Assembly (NCBI GenBank): GCA_026413225.1
Contig: CM048557.1
Coordinates: forward strand, 67,756,987 to 67,820,986
Reading direction: 5' to 3'
DNA length: 64,000 nt
Origin: Otis tarda
Lineage: Eukaryota; Chordata; Aves; Otidiformes; Otididae
The notes beneath the pieces were generated by a model, which was given only the letters and a program-made list of their open reading frames with translations, made no database searches and was not told where the DNA came from. This document shows, one piece after another, positions 23,431 to 37,216 of the stretch (positions within the stretch are counted from its first letter, which is position 1; each line of letters opens with the position of its first letter). Both the position numbers and the translations under genes were made by a program.

Positions 23431-26400
23431 TAGACAACCCTGATTCATCACCTCCAAAGCAATTAATAAAGCTCGGCTGGCCCTTCCTCAATATATTGAA
23501 AATGATTTGCAATTTGAGAGTGAGAGTCAGTGTTGTTTTTCACATGGAATCAGTTTAATTAATCACACTGTTTGAACAGCTGGGTCCACCATGCATTTCT
23601 ACTCGAGTTCAGCATTCCTAGAAAACTTGTCAAGTATGAATCAAAATAATACCATCTCCCTGCTTCCAGTGATTAATCGCATATCTCTCCTTCTCATTCA
23701 CACCTAAACATCAGCTAAATCAAAAGCAGCCTCCTTCCCCACCATTGAGTTTGTGGCTACTCGCCAGTCCAGGATAAATTATCTAGAAAAGGCTTCGAAA
23801 AGCTGTTAGTTTACCCTCAAACTTTTGTTATCAATGTCTGTTGCAATTTCACATGTATTTGTAGTCTCTAGGAGCCAGGGACCGCACAGGAAGTGTGCAC
23901 ATTCCAAAATTAAGGATTTGTGGCACAGAATTAAAAAATAAAATTAATTTCTAGCATCTGGAAGTCCAAGTGAGGTATTTGCCGGAGGTCTCCAAAGGGC
24001 GTCAGAACAAAGGGCCAGAGTTTTGAAGAATATGGCTCTGATTTCCAACACGAAGTCTGGTATGTCCCGAACATTTCTGTTTGCTTAAAGCAAGGCTTTG
24101 TCTTCGGCTTTGTGGCAGTTTGCCGACGCAGATGGTGGATCCTGGTCACTAACGCCACGTGTGAGCTGTGAGCTTGGGCCATCCGGGGTTCACGCACGTT
24201 GTGGTGGCTGTGCAAGCAAGGATGAACACCCGAGAGGTGAATGCACATGGGATGTCTCCCTCAGGTCTGAGGGGCTCTTGGCAAGCGGGCACAAGTTACA
24301 GCCCCACCAACCCTACCCAAAAAAACAACTGATTTTGAGAATGCAAAAGTGAAGATGTTCATGAGAACAAGGGAAAGCTTCAGGTGGAAATGAAAAGGTT
24401 GGTTCTTCAAGGGCCAAGAAGAATGATTTAGGCTGTTTGAATTGCCTGTCCTGATGGAATCACAGCATAGCAAGGCTCTTACCAAATCCCCATCGCAAAA
24501 ACCTGCTCCCAGCCCTGGGAAGGGTCGTGACTTGTTTTCCTCCTACCATGCAAGGAGGCAGGAATATGCCATTGGGCATGGGCTTTGAGAAAGCAAAAAG
24601 AGGTTAGAAATAGCTGAGTCTTCCTTGAGGACCACCCAAGAGGAGCTAAATATGGAGTTTCTTTCAAGTGGGGTTGGGATCAAAGAAGAAAGGAGATTTG
24701 AGCCAATAGGGAGCTAAAAGGTAACATCTGGTCCTTTTCAGTGATCACCAATAGGAAGAGGCTTTCTCTGGAGAAGCAAAGTGTCCAGAGGAGCCTGTCC
24801 TTCAGCAGGACAGGGGAGCCAGGCTTTGATGAGCCAGGGAGATGTTGCTTTGATATCTTCTTCTTGTCCCAGCATCCCTCCATTCTTCATGAGAAAGGCA
24901 TCAGGCCTGGGGCTATGGTCTCGATCACTTTAGAGGCCACCTTAACCGACCTGTGCTCCAAAGGGAAGTGCTACATGGAAGCATCTGAGCAGCCTTGAAG
25001 TGAGGAAAGTGCTGTCTAAAGGGAATAAATACTGTCCTGGTGCTTCCTCACCCCTGTCGCAGCAACATACCCCATCTCCAGGCAGGACAGCATCTTCCGG
25101 GGATGGACACATGAACAGACAAGTCCAAGGCTGCTCTCCTACCCTCCTTTCACTGTAGGCTGCTTTGACATTAGTGACATTACACTCGTCCATTTGCCAT
25201 GAGTGAGTCCTTCCCTGTGTCTCCTACTTCCATGGGAAACACTGAAAAGACCGGTACACGAGGGTGAGGGCAAGCTTTTTGTCCTTCTTGGGCTTTCCGT
25301 GAAAGGCTCTGATAGGAGGCTATCAATCCACCCTGTCACCAGGGGTGCCAATTAACCAGAGTAAAGTGCCTCTGGGCGATAAGCAAACCCAGTCGTTGAC
25401 CTTCTGAGGACTGAGCGATAGCAGGACAAGTTCTTAACTTGACAGCTTAGTGGGCAACACATGACGAGTCCCTGTTGCCGGAGGCCAGTTGGCTTTTCCC
25501 AAAGGTCCCTTGTCTGCTTTTTAAGCCTGTGGTCCTGTATTTTGGTGGTGATTTTGCTAATTCTTAAGGCATGGAAAAGAGTGGGTGTCATTTTCTCATG
25601 ATCATTGTGTCAGCCATTTGCTGACCCATCTGCAAGAGCCTTGCCACAACCTCTGGCAGAGCAGATGTCTTGCAGGCTTTTAAATAGTGACACACAAGTA
25701 TGTTTGCCAGAGTATGTATGTCAAATTGCCTGCCAGGGTTTTGTCCTTAAATGTGCTGTTGGGTGACATCCCGTGGCCTGCTGCAAATGTATTCAATGCC
25801 AGGTTGCTGCAAAAATTAGCCCTCACAATGAATCACACCTCAGTGTCATGTGGTGGTGTTCAAAATGGCCAGGCAAACCTGGCTTGCTCTGCAAGTCCTT
25901 CAGGAGGTCTCTGTCATGCTATTTAGCTGCCTGGGGTTGTACATGGCAGCAAACGGAGGGAATAATCTGTCCTCTACATCCACCGTTGGCAGGAAAAACA
26001 GTCCTGGATGTATCTTGCAGCAGACTTAAGGAACTTTCTAACAGGGATGATAACGACGTCAAGACAAGAGTATTTGGGGAGGATGAGGTGTCTCCATCAC
26101 CAGGTCAAGCTGGTTCTGCCACAGGGCAGGAGGGTGGAGACCTCTGGAGTCGTCCCAGCCCTGGGACCCGCACATCTGTGCACATGAAGGATGTGATGAT
26201 GAAATAATTTTGCTGCTCCCTCAGGCTTCTCACCCACAAATTCCCCCCATCAGATCCCACTTCTTCTATATGTTTCTGGCAAGAAAATGCATACTTTGAA
26301 AAAAATTTTGAAAAAAAAAAAGAAAAACCCTGGGTTTGTTCTCCATAATGATACCAGATACCCTGCCAACAAAAATACAAACCCTGAAATGGATCTAGTT

Positions 26401-27839
26401 CTTTTCCCACATTTTTCTAAATATAAGGTCTGAATAGCAGCTCCAAGCTCTCACTTGGAAAGAAAGCTGCGGGCTGGTGCTGGGGTTTAACTCAGCAGAG
26501 AGACCATTGCCTCCGGTGGTACCTCAAGATTGCACCCAGATGATGGGTTTCCCTGCAAGCTGCTGCTGATCCAGTTGCTCCATCGAAGCCAAAGCACGTG
26601 GGCAGCGGTGCGGGGCCAGCCCAGGCTGGCAGCACCACGTTCTTCTGCATCCAAGCTAGTGGAAGACTTTTGTTGGGATAATGAATGCAGCGACACCAGC
26701 AAGGTGCTGGGATCCTTGAGGTGTCTGGGTAGACTGGGGCACCAAGGGGACTTGCAGTCAGGTGAACTGACCTCAGCTCCATCCCTGGGGGCTCCCCTCC
26801 AGCTGCATTTTGATCACATCCCAAAGGTGTCTACCTGCCTCCTTACGAATCGTCTTCAAAAGAGTGATGGGCAATTCTGAGTCACGCAGTGGAGCGGAGC
26901 AGTCATACTGCCTACATTAGGCATTTCTAGTAGGTAACAGAGACTCTTTCTGGTTTTCCTTCCCACTGCTTGGATTGCAATAAAAAGTTTTTTAAATTAA
27001 ATTAATTAAAGACAGGCAAAAAATATAACCTTGAGAACAGAAGTGATTCTTTTTCCATTTGTGCACATGTAGTTCATCCCCCTCAGGTCTTGTTGCAGGG
27101 TCTGGGATGGAAACCATAGGGATTACAGCCCAGATGTGCACAGGTATCAAGAGAATATTAAGGTCCTGATGAGTTCAGCAGCATTGGAAGGCTGACTCAA
27201 TGTGTGATGTGGAAGACCAGGGTATATGCATTTCTGATTGCTTCAGCTCTCTGTTGAATTGCTTGTGCCCTGCTGGAGGTGTGGGGCAGGGGTATCGCTC
27301 ATGGGAGGTACAGTTGAACCTGGGAGCATCACAAGTTCAAGGCCAGGTGGGGAATCTGACTGCAAGGAGCAACCCTCTCAGTAGGTCGGAGTTTCCATTA
27401 AAACCTGAATATCTGTTTGCCTTCATCTGCACTATCCACCTGTGGACTGCAAGGCCAGATTGTCTTCCACCCACACTTTCTTCAGGTCCTTTTCAGGCTC
27501 TTTTCCAGGGCCTGGACTATATGAGATTTACAGGATCATCCACCACCTCCCCTTCAAGTTGTTCCCATCTGGTCCTTTTGCTCCTCCCAACCCCTTTGCC
27601 TTAGCAGCAGCTGGGGAGGCTGGACATGCCCCGGCTCTGGAAACACAGGCTATACAACCCCCAGACTTCTAGCCCTGGAGGAGATGGATGCACCAAGGAA
27701 GCCTAAAGAAAGCCTTCTTGGGTGCTAGCGGTGGGAGTGACTTACACGTGGGGAACTGGACCTGCCACCGAGCCACTGACATCCTCCTGGGTGCTTCCTC
27801 AAGCCATGTTTGTCACAAATTGTGTCTGTTGAAAGAAAT
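23431..27839. other. No gene recognised
   Basis: The first 300 bases are AT-rich with homeodomain-type TAATTA sites and look like candidate regulatory DNA. The rest is plain, with an A-run block at about 26297-26325 and an AATTAAATTAATTAAA tract near 26996-27009. No exon, RNA or transposon is recognised. Confidence 0.5.
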
Positions 27840-27877
27840 GACCCTTTTTTTTTTCAAATAAACTTTTGAAAAAAGGT
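27840..27877. repeat. Short T/A-rich hairpin
   Basis: GACC followed by a T run and CAA pairs with TTG, an A run and GGTC on the right side, leaving a short loop (ATAAACT). The strong asymmetry of the T and A runs makes it a low-complexity hairpin, and a role is not evident. Confidence 0.6.
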
Positions 27878-30800
27878 CATAATTTTGGAAACTCTGCATT
27901 TTTTTCAAAGGACATTGGAAAACACTAGCTTTTTTTTTTTTCCCCTCCGTTTTCATTTTTTCCCTCATTCGCTTCCTTCTTTTCCATTTTCAATGCATGG
28001 ATCCCCCAGTTCTCCCAGTAAATGAAGGTGTTCCTTTGAGTGGGAAGCCACAGGGATGTGTCTGGGCGAAGCCTCCCAGGGACGTCTGGCCCCGAGGTCG
28101 GTGGGAACGGACGCTCGTTCACTCGGAGCAGACTTTTTTGTGTGGCAGTCGCTGAAAAGTGCCTGGTATCTGCCTGTGCTATTTCAAACGTAAGTCGTTC
28201 AGAACATTCCCTGTGTTTTTTAGCTCATAAAACTGCTGAAGTACATCCTGTACAGTGAACAAATTACTCAGCTTTAAGCAGATATTTATGCTAATTATCC
28301 ATGGGAAGCTGTTTCTGCCATTGTAGTTTTTCATCTGCAGGCATAATATTTGAGAGGTTTTATGTGGCGTTAACTATCAGCAGTAAAATCCCCTAAAAGT
28401 AACATGAGAAGGAAGAATCTGCTCTGCATACATTTATTTTCTTTAAATGTTCTTGATTTGCCGTCTATGAGATGAAAGTGTTTACACTCAGCGCTCCCTC
28501 CCCGTCACTACAGCAGCGTTCTCTCCCTGCCTGCTCTCGCTTCAGTTTATTTACCGAAGAATATTCATATTTTGTAAATCCCAGGTATTTATTCCCTTGA
28601 TTATTTTGGCATGGTGCGTTTTGAGGATGTTTGCTTTGTTTTAAGCAAATCCTTTTTCTGCCTTTGAAAAGCAGAGTACTAGTAAAAACAAAGGCAACAG
28701 CAATATTTGTTAATGTAAGTCCACGCTCCTAAAATATTTATTCTTTTTTCATATGAAGAAGATTAAATGCTTGCAAAATTCTACAGACACATGCACATAT
28801 TTGACCCAGAAGGATGTCTCTTGGGATTTGTAACAGCAAATGTGTGTTGAACAAAACGTCTTGGCCCGGTACAAACTTACTTTGTGTTCTAAAAGCCAAA
28901 AACTTCATTTTAGCATGACCTTAGAAGAATAGGGATACTTTTAGTATTTCCTGGTATTTGGTGCAAGGAATGTTTTTATTTGAATGCAGATGTCGTTTGG
29001 TTTACAGGAAGGATTTGGTAACATGTCCATGCCAGTACTGCACTTATCCCAAATTTCCTGCTATGGAGGAAGAACATATGTCAAAGCTCACTGTTTGTTA
29101 AATTGAAAAGATTCAGTACACCAGAAGCTTCTCTTCTAAACATTGTGACTTTGTGCAATTTACAGAATGTTCTATCTCCATTAAACAATAAACCCTTGAC
29201 CTCTGGAGCTGGCTTTCAGGATCCTGCTATTTGAGAAGGTAGACATAATGGATGGCAATAATAAATGAAAAGTTCAAGAGGTTAAGAAAAACTGTTTAAT
29301 TATTTCTCTAGAGCGTGGGCTGCAGAAGAATTGCATCTCTGCCTTCTCTCTTGTAGAAAACCCTGCAAGGAACGACTCCGGCAGCTCAGCTCGGGGAGGG
29401 TATCAAGCAGGTTGCCGGCCCTCAGCTGTGTTTATGAACAAACAGTCTCTAGATGCTCTTCCATCTCTCAACCTTTCAGCTTGCTGCAAGCTAACTCCCT
29501 GCCAGCAGCGAGCCCGTGCCAGCCCCACAAACCTCAGCATCTGTTTTGCAAGGATCTTTTTATTTGTTAGCATGTGAAAGCGATTGCTCATGTGTGCTTC
29601 CCAGCTGTGGTGCGCTTTGGGCTCAGTATCTTTAAAGAGATCTTTGCCTTATTCGCTTGTTAAACACGGGCGCGCACAAAGGAGCGCATTCCCCCCTCGT
29701 TACGTGAGCCTGGAACGCAACCTCTGCCAACAGGTCATCGTTCCCTGCCTTTCTTCTCCATTAAAGCAAATCCAGGACAAACCTCATTATGACAAGAGAA
29801 TCAAGAGGCTTTTCCTTCCTCCCCTTGAACAGACATCTCTCTTTTTTGCACTCCTGTTTGGTTTCTGTCGCATGGCTTGCTGCATTCAATTATGACGGGC
29901 TTTATCACGGGACCAAAAGCCCTGAGCTAAAATCGTCCTCCAGTTATGCAAGTCATTGTACAAACACCTAGCTGCTCCAAAAACATCCACGGCAGGGCAA
30001 GGGGCGAGGGCAGAGGCAGGGCTGAGGAGCCGTGCTCAAGGTGGCCAAGCACACCCAGGGCAGAACCCCAAATACGAGCCCCGCTCCTAAGGTCAGACCC
30101 TTGGCCAATGAGCGTGTCCTTCTCTTGAACACCCCATGCCCTCCATGGTGGTGTCTCCTGGGAGGTTTCCACATGTGTGGCAGGGCACAGCTATGGGGTT
30201 TGATGCAGCAGTAGGGTCACCCAAGGAGGAGCTGGAGTATCTCTCACCAGGTGGTTCGCCCTGGTGAATCTCCCCAATCTGTTTCCAAGGGCAAACGTTC
30301 TGCTTTGGGGTCAAATCTTGTCATGCAAGAGGTCCAATGCCTTTTTTTTTTTTTTGTTTCTTGCATGGCTCGTGCTTTGAAAACGGGAAGTTATCATGTA
30401 ATGCTGGGGCCAGGAGATGGAGCAGACCCTCCTTTGGAGTAAATCAGCTTGTATATGTGACATCCTAGATGTGAGATCAGTCTGCACTGATTAGAAAGCT
30501 GTCCAAGGGGTTTTTATGACAGCTTTTGAAAGGATTTTAAAAGCTTTTCACATTCACTTTCTCCTTCTAAACACCTTGATCCACAACTTAACCTATCAGG
30601 AGTCATTTTCCCAAGATGGACCTGGTTCAAGAAGCATGGCTTGACTTTGTTCTTTCTAAATAAGTTTCCCCAAATCAGCTTTCCCTCTCTGCCTACTGTG
30701 TTGGACATGAAAGCATCCCAAACACAAGCCTCTGGTCTCCCCACAGCACCGTCAAGCGGGTGGGAAACGAGACGTCAGGTTGTGACCCTGATGGGACCCT

Positions 30801-33800
30801 CTCTGTTTAAATAAACAGTCCGGGTTTCGTGTAATGTTATACTCCATCATGAGCCGTGGAACAATAACAGTGCGGGAACCGTTCACGTGACTTCTCCGGG
30901 ATATATCAACAAACAGAAGGAGCAGTGAGCATTGGTGGCTCGTGCTGCGGGTTAGATGGGACATGTTCTCAGTCTGCTGCCAGATGAGCAAAACGGCTTT
31001 CCAGAGCCTCCACCTGTAAAGCATGAAATAAAAAAAGGCTTGGGGTGGAAGATTTTTTTTGGCCCAAAGTAAGAAAAAGCACACATGAACCTGGTTTCTA
31101 AGTGTAGAAGTTAGGTGAAAGGGTCTAATGTTTGTGGTGATGGAGGGGGTCATCCCCAAAATGCCTTTGCAAGCAGTTTCCTTTTGCACCGCTGAGCTTG
31201 TGATGCAGCCTCCTGCCCAGGTTTGGTTTCTTTCCACGGGGAAGGTGGCTTTGGTCCATTAGCGACAGTGAAAGGCTGCAGCCATAGCTCATTTCCTGCA
31301 GCCTGTAGGTGATGAAAAAACCCCCAAAATCCATGGAGGTCAGAGGTGTCATTAAGTGAGAACGCATTCTGGCCAGGGTGGTTGCACTGTGTACGGGGCA
31401 TGGGAGCTCAAGCTGGCAGAACGACCAAAGCAGAAGGTTTTCACCTCGCTGTCATAGTCCTGGAGTACGTGCCATTTTCCTCACACTGGCTACTTCTGCA
31501 ACAAGAAAGCCATGGGATTTTATGCTCATCTTCCTTGGTAAATTCCCCATCAGCTAATGACTAAAATAACGATTCCCCACCCTGTCCCCTCCCTTCCCCT
31601 TGTGGGTGTGGTGGGAGAGCAGTCAAAACCTCTCATTTCCACTCAAGAAGGTGTAAGGAGGAGCTTTGGCTCACGGCAAAAGCTGTCCCCGCTTGACCTG
31701 GCTGTCTGCAGTATCTGGCCCTTTGGCCTGAGGAGGTTCAAGGAGACCAAATGGGATCACGCCCAGGTCCCTCCCTTGCATGCTACCGTCACGCAAGCTG
31801 GCAAGCCCCAGGCTGGGAAGCCTTCACCACGTCCCTCTTCAGGCATGCTAAGTGCCTCTTGGCTCTGTGCCACCAGAGCAGCTCCACATCCAACCGGCAT
31901 CCCGCCAGCACCCGTCCAACCACAGAGCAGGCCTTGGGCCAAGTTTGAACCACTTACCACAGCCCCAAGTGAGAAATTTAGGCACTTATACTCACAAGAT
32001 CCTTCCACCTTTTCCCATGGGTGGTGCGTCCCATACCCTTGTTTCTCCTCTCTGGAGCATCTCTGGGTGCTCCCATTTTTCCTGGACCCAAAGCCCAGAC
32101 AATACTGGTGTGCTGGGGGGAGCCTGGGGGACCTGTGTGGCTTACAGACCTCATTCCTAATTACATGTCGCGGTAGGATGTGTGTGCTGATGACTTTGCT
32201 CAGCTTGTGGTTGTTGCCCGTGTTTGCACAGTTGCAGATTATGTGTAGAGCCACCTGCTTGCCTTGAATTGGTTCACGCCCAGTTTTCAAGGCTCTTGCT
32301 GCCCACAATGAACAAAAAGATTGTGCTTGTGTTGGGAAAGATAGAAGGCCAGTTGGTGCCTGAGACATTCAGGGATGCCTGCTGCTCTGTGAAATGCAAG
32401 TCTTGTGCAGGTTTACCTGACCAAGCTCCCACAATGTGGAGGGGCAGAGACAGACCACCCAACACCTATGGTTCCCTTCTATGGTCCACTGATTTTGTAG
32501 GAAATGGGTAGCCCAATTACAAGTGTGTCTGGGCCCAGAGCAATGCTTATGTCCCTGTAGCCCCAGCAGAACTGTCTTTACATTCTTCCACCCTGTAGAG
32601 AGGGTGAGGGGAAAGAGGATGTGCAGGTTCCTGTACCACTGTAGACCTTTCATGGCCAAGGTCTCACAGCCCCTCTGTTCTCTCTGGAGCTCATCTGGCC
32701 TCCAGCCAAACAAGACCAGCTGATGTGAGTTTCCCTTTCTTACCTAAACCCAAAACCTCAGTTGAAAACTATTCTTCCTCACGCCTATGTCATCAACTGC
32801 AGGCTCTCTGTCTCCAGAGCTCCTCAGGCAGCTTTCCCATCATCACAGGCTCACAGGTACAAGCAAAGTGAAGACAGCAACCAGAGAAAGCCCTGAAGTC
32901 ACCAGTCCATCTTGAAAGCAAATGGCACGTGTTAAGTCTCTCAGGAGATTTTTCTTTCGCTTTCTCTTAGTGGGAGGGACCCTGAAGCATACAAGAGACA
33001 TGGTTGGGGCAGGATATGACTAAACCCCATGGGGTTTTTTTGCTTCATACCATGTGTCAGCAATGATGTTTCCCTTCTACAAAGCCACCCTTCAGCCTAG
33101 CCAGGGCAGATACAGACCCACCATGCTCATGGTTTTCTCTTTTAGAGTGACTCAGGTACCACTGAGGGCCCTAGTTTCTAAGAAATAGGTGACACGATAT
33201 CTTTGCAACTTGATGACAGAGCAAACCAACCATGATGCAAAATTTTCTGCTCCTGCAAGTGTGTACACAGAAGATTGGCACCGCTGGAGTGACCACTCCC
33301 CCACCCAGGAACTGTCCCTTGTTGCCTTTGCACAGCAGCATCAGGAGGGAGTTTTGGTGGATTGCAGCTCTGCCCGAGGAACAAGGGGGAAGTAGGTGGC
33401 TCAGGAGGTACAGACCTCCTAGGGACACCCTGGCCAGAGGAAAGCCAATGAAAATAATGACTCACTTGACCCCTCACAAGACAGGCAGCACCCAAAGTTT
33501 TCCACGCAGTGTTAAAAAACACCACGCACTGGTCTCAAATCATGCTGGTCATGCCAGACTCCCACCTGTTTATGTGGAAAACTTTATGCACCCAAAGCAT
33601 GAAGTTTTTCAGCATAATATGTTGGGTGGATCAAGGTTTCCATGTGTTCCGCTGCTGTCAAAAAAAGGGTGTCTTAGCCAACACAGGAGGACACGCAGAG
33701 GGCACAGAAAGTTTGAGTCTTCAGGAACTCATTTGCAGAGGCTCTCCAAGACTTCTCACCTCCTGCCCTTTTGTACACAGAAGAGCTGCAGATCCAAGCC

Positions 33801-34400
33801 AGCTCTGGAGAACAAAAGAAAAACTCCACTCCTGTCCTGCTTTGCAGCTGTGCCCTGGAGGAGAACCTTGAGAGAGGTACCCTCTTCCAATTGAAATTGA
33901 GATTACAATGGGTAAAAAACTTGGCACATGTGACAGAATAGAGAGTTGACCGAGGGAGAAGAGTGCAAGAGGTAGGATCTAAAAGCAGAAGAGCAGGTGA
34001 TTAGAGAGCCTGGTTAGGTAAGAAGGTATATGGACTCTGCACATGTTTTGTGTCAAAGGATGAGATGTAAATGTCCTCTCTGAGGAGAACTGCCCTTGTC
34101 CAGGAGCAATGTCAGGACTCGTGCTGACTGGCTGTAAGCTGGGATGAGAGACTTGTCTGAAGAAACTGAGAAAGCTGCCTGGACAAAGGCAACAGCACTC
34201 CCAGATGCCCTGGAGCCCATGAACATAGGATGTGGTGCAGCCTTCCAGCCAGCTCTTGGACAAGGGCGTTGGGTGTCCTCATCCCCAACTTCAGTCTTGC
34301 TGCCATTTGAGCACCTGCGCTGTGTTGCATCCCCTAAAAGCACAGAGAACACAGCGTTTCCTTCCTCTCCACAACAGCTTTTTATATTTTTTTCCTTCAG
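27878..34400. other. No gene recognised; candidate regulatory AT-rich block at 28.26-29.33 kb
   Basis: A small CpG cluster at about 28060-28135 is followed by roughly 1 kb of AT-rich, repeat-poor DNA with TAAT and octamer-like motifs (for example ATGCTAATTATCC near 28289). Farther right, open frames at 31557-32267 (+, 236 codons), 31757-32368 (-, 203 codons) and 33232-33894 (+, 220 codons) overlap others on the opposite strand and match nothing known. A 14-base T run is at 30342-30355. Confidence 0.5.
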
Positions 34401-34800
34401 CCACAGAACTGCAGAACTGTTCAGGCTGGGAGGGACTCAGCAGATCTGTATCTCAAACAGGGTTAGCACTGAAGTCAAATCAGTTTGCTCAGGGCTTTTC
34501 CAGCCACATCTAGAAAACGTCCAGGGTTTCACTCTCCAAATTCCCGGCTCATATTAAGTCTCTATGAACTTTCTCTTCCCAGACTGAACAAGACCCGATC
34601 CTTCTGCATCTCCGTATAGGACACGCTCCAGCCCATCTTGGTGGCCATCTGCTAAACTCAGTCCAGTTTATTAGCATTTCACTTGTACTGGGGACCCAAA
34701 CCTAGACACTGCATCCCAGCCAACATTTAATGAGCACCTGCTAAAGGGGAGTAATCACAACCTCTCATCTGCCTGCTGTGCTTCTGTGGTACATTTCTTC
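34401..34800 (-). mobile_element. Old, diverged CR1 LINE 3' region
   Basis: Read on the minus strand this follows the CR1 3' region. The + strand shows the complement in order: CACAGAACTGCAGAACTGTT then CAGGCTGGGAGGGACTCAGC at 34402-34441; GTTTGCTCAGGGCTTTTCCA near 34482; TTCCCAGACTGAACAAGACC at 34576; ACACGCTCCAGCCCATCTTG at 34621; CACTTGTACTGGGGACCCAA at 34680; then GGGGAGTAATCACAACCTCT at 34746. Divergence is far higher than in the copies at 42 and 58 kb, so it is an older insertion. It contains no coding region. Confidence 0.82.
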
Positions 34801-37216
34801 TCTCTCTTTGTGTCACAATTTGCCATGGGTGCCTCAACAAGCAGCTAGAAAAGCTCCAGGCTAGAATAATTTCCGATAGCAGGATGCAGTTGCATTTCTC
34901 AAACTCAGAGCAAGAAAGCATCAAAGACTAGTGACAAAAAGTGATGTTATTTGACTGAAAAATACATGCCCCAATTGCTACAAATTCTGGTGATGAATTC
35001 TTTTGCTAGAGAAGCCGTGCTGCGAAAGGCTGGGTGTCCTGGGGACAGTCACACTAGAGCAATGCATCTCTTCTTTGAGATGTTTGGCTCTTGGAGATCG
35101 CCGAGTTGAACTCTAAGTTGATAGAGGTCCTGGGACTGCAGCAGTGAGTGACAGCTTTGTTAAGCTATGATGGACGACTTTGCTACCAAATTCTGATTAA
35201 TGTTTCCTTCCAAACCCTCCTTGCCCTTGCAATATGCTGTCCATTAGCCCCTGCCAATATCTGCCTAAAACAGCCTCCTTGCTGCGATAGGAGCTGTGTG
35301 ATTATAGTTATCTAAACGTGTGAATAATTGGAGGTTGTGCCATATTACATGCTTCATCAAGTTCTCTATTCAAGTCTCGGGGAAACACTTGAAGTTCAAC
35401 ACTATGTCTCAATTATGCTTGAATTTCTGGCAAGGGAAAAAGAAGGCACATTAACGAAGCTGTCAAAAACACATTCTGCTTTAAATTTCCTGGGACAATT
35501 GGACAATGAAACCTGCTTACGCAGTGAAGAGCTGCCTTCTCCTCACACTATTAACAAGCTCTTAAATTTATTGGATTTCTTTCTTGCTCAGGCTCTGAAA
35601 CTAGATCCTGATAAAAATGAGCTGTGCAGTAAATGAGTAAGCTCTGCGAACAATAAATTCTGTGCTGAAACATTTATCTCCAGACAGTCTATGGAAAGCA
35701 ACATGGTTCTGTTGGGATATGTAATGAGTTTGCACTATGGTGATATCTGTAAATTATAAAAGAAATAAAATAGGTGTGTTGTTACAGCTCTGGTGCAATA
35801 TTGTGGTTACTGAAAGTGAGATTTTATTCTTATGTGCACTCTGGACTGGGACTCTGCCCCAGGCAGTTTTGCACTGCAAGACTTTTAACGGGGGATGAAT
35901 TTATCCCTACTCTGAAAAATTCCTTTGAAATTTTGGGAGTGAAGTGTTATTGTAGAGTTATAGATGTCAGCACTGGACACAATCGCAGGCTCTCTGAGGG
36001 AGAGCTGGACTTTTAAAAGGGAAGCCAGACCCCCAGCTGGTTTTCCTCCCAGTGACCACAGACTTGCGTGCTGGAAGCACGTTCTGCTAGGACAAGGGAA
36101 ACTGGAACAAGCTGAGGCTCAGTGTGAGCAAGCATCAACTGGGGCATGGTTGGAGAAATGCAAGGGGTGTCCAAGAAGAGGTAGGAGGGGTAGGAAGATA
36201 GAAACAGCCATCACTTCTTGGGCTTGTTCTGCCCCTGTTTTCAGTGGCAGACTGGTTTGAGACTGGGATGCCACCACTGAGATTGTTGGGATAGAGGTAG
36301 ATGACATCAGACAAAGCACTGTTCTATTAAGATGGCATTGAGGAGTTTTTCCTTGCAAAGCTTCTCCATGGAGTGGAGGCCATCTGCATATCCGCTTCCT
36401 ACCCAGGACACTGGAGTTGTAATTTTATGAAGAGGAAGGGCTGCTGCTCCGTCAGAATGGAGACCAGGCAGGGACTTGTTCATGGTCATTCATGTGTAGG
36501 CTGTACAAGGTAACTGAGGGCCAGAACACCAGTGGTGCCAAGTAGGAGTAGAGGGTGATGCTTTATGATCTCGCTCTACATGTGCTGAGCAGGGGCCACC
36601 AGCCACGGCCGCTCCTCGTCCATGGATCTGGAGGGACAGCTGTGCAGCACCGGGTCACCCATGAGATGATGGCAGAGCCAGTCCCAAGCCTGCCCTGGGG
36701 CTTTCCAAACACATGAGACAGCCATTCCAGCAGGATTGACATGACCAGGGCCATCTCCTCGCAGCCTCCGTGTGCCCTGCAGGACAGCAGGCTGGCAGGC
36801 TCAGCGGCAAGGTGCGCAACCTCACAGCGTGCCAGAGCATGAAATCACCTTTGACAGAGACAGTAGCCATGTGGGTGCTAGCTCTTCCCCATCTTCTCCC
36901 TCTTTGGGTCCTTCCCTTCCTCTCCTGGGGTGCTCCCCACTGCAAATCCCACAGTGAACGTCCCCTCTCCAGCATGGGGCTGGCCGTGCTGCGGCCATGC
37001 TGCTTCTTGCCATGCAGCAACGGTGGGACAAGGGAGTGACAGGCTGGGGAAAAATCTTAGCAAGGTGACTGAGCGAAGACAGACCCAGTGTGTTTATCTT
37101 TCCCAAAATATTGCAAAATACATCCAGACTTGGCCTACAGTGAGAGCACAAGCAGAGGAGAAATCTAAAGTGTGCAGATGCATTGCATACCAGCGCGGAA
37201 AAGTGACAGCAAGACA
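34801..37216. other. No gene recognised; AT-rich candidate regulatory block at 35.3-35.8 kb
   Basis: A 102-codon + frame (35328-35636) lies in AT-rich sequence without known domains. Its composition and lack of repeats suggest conserved non-coding DNA at least as much as an exon. The rest is plain. Confidence 0.45.

Noticed and set aside
31557-32368. Overlapping 236-codon (+) and 203-codon (-) open frames
   Set aside because: Two long frames on opposite strands over the same bases indicate composition rather than coding; neither matches a family I know.
33232-33894. 220-codon open frame on the + strand
   Set aside because: No recognisable domain, another frame is open in parallel, and there is no promoter or splice context.
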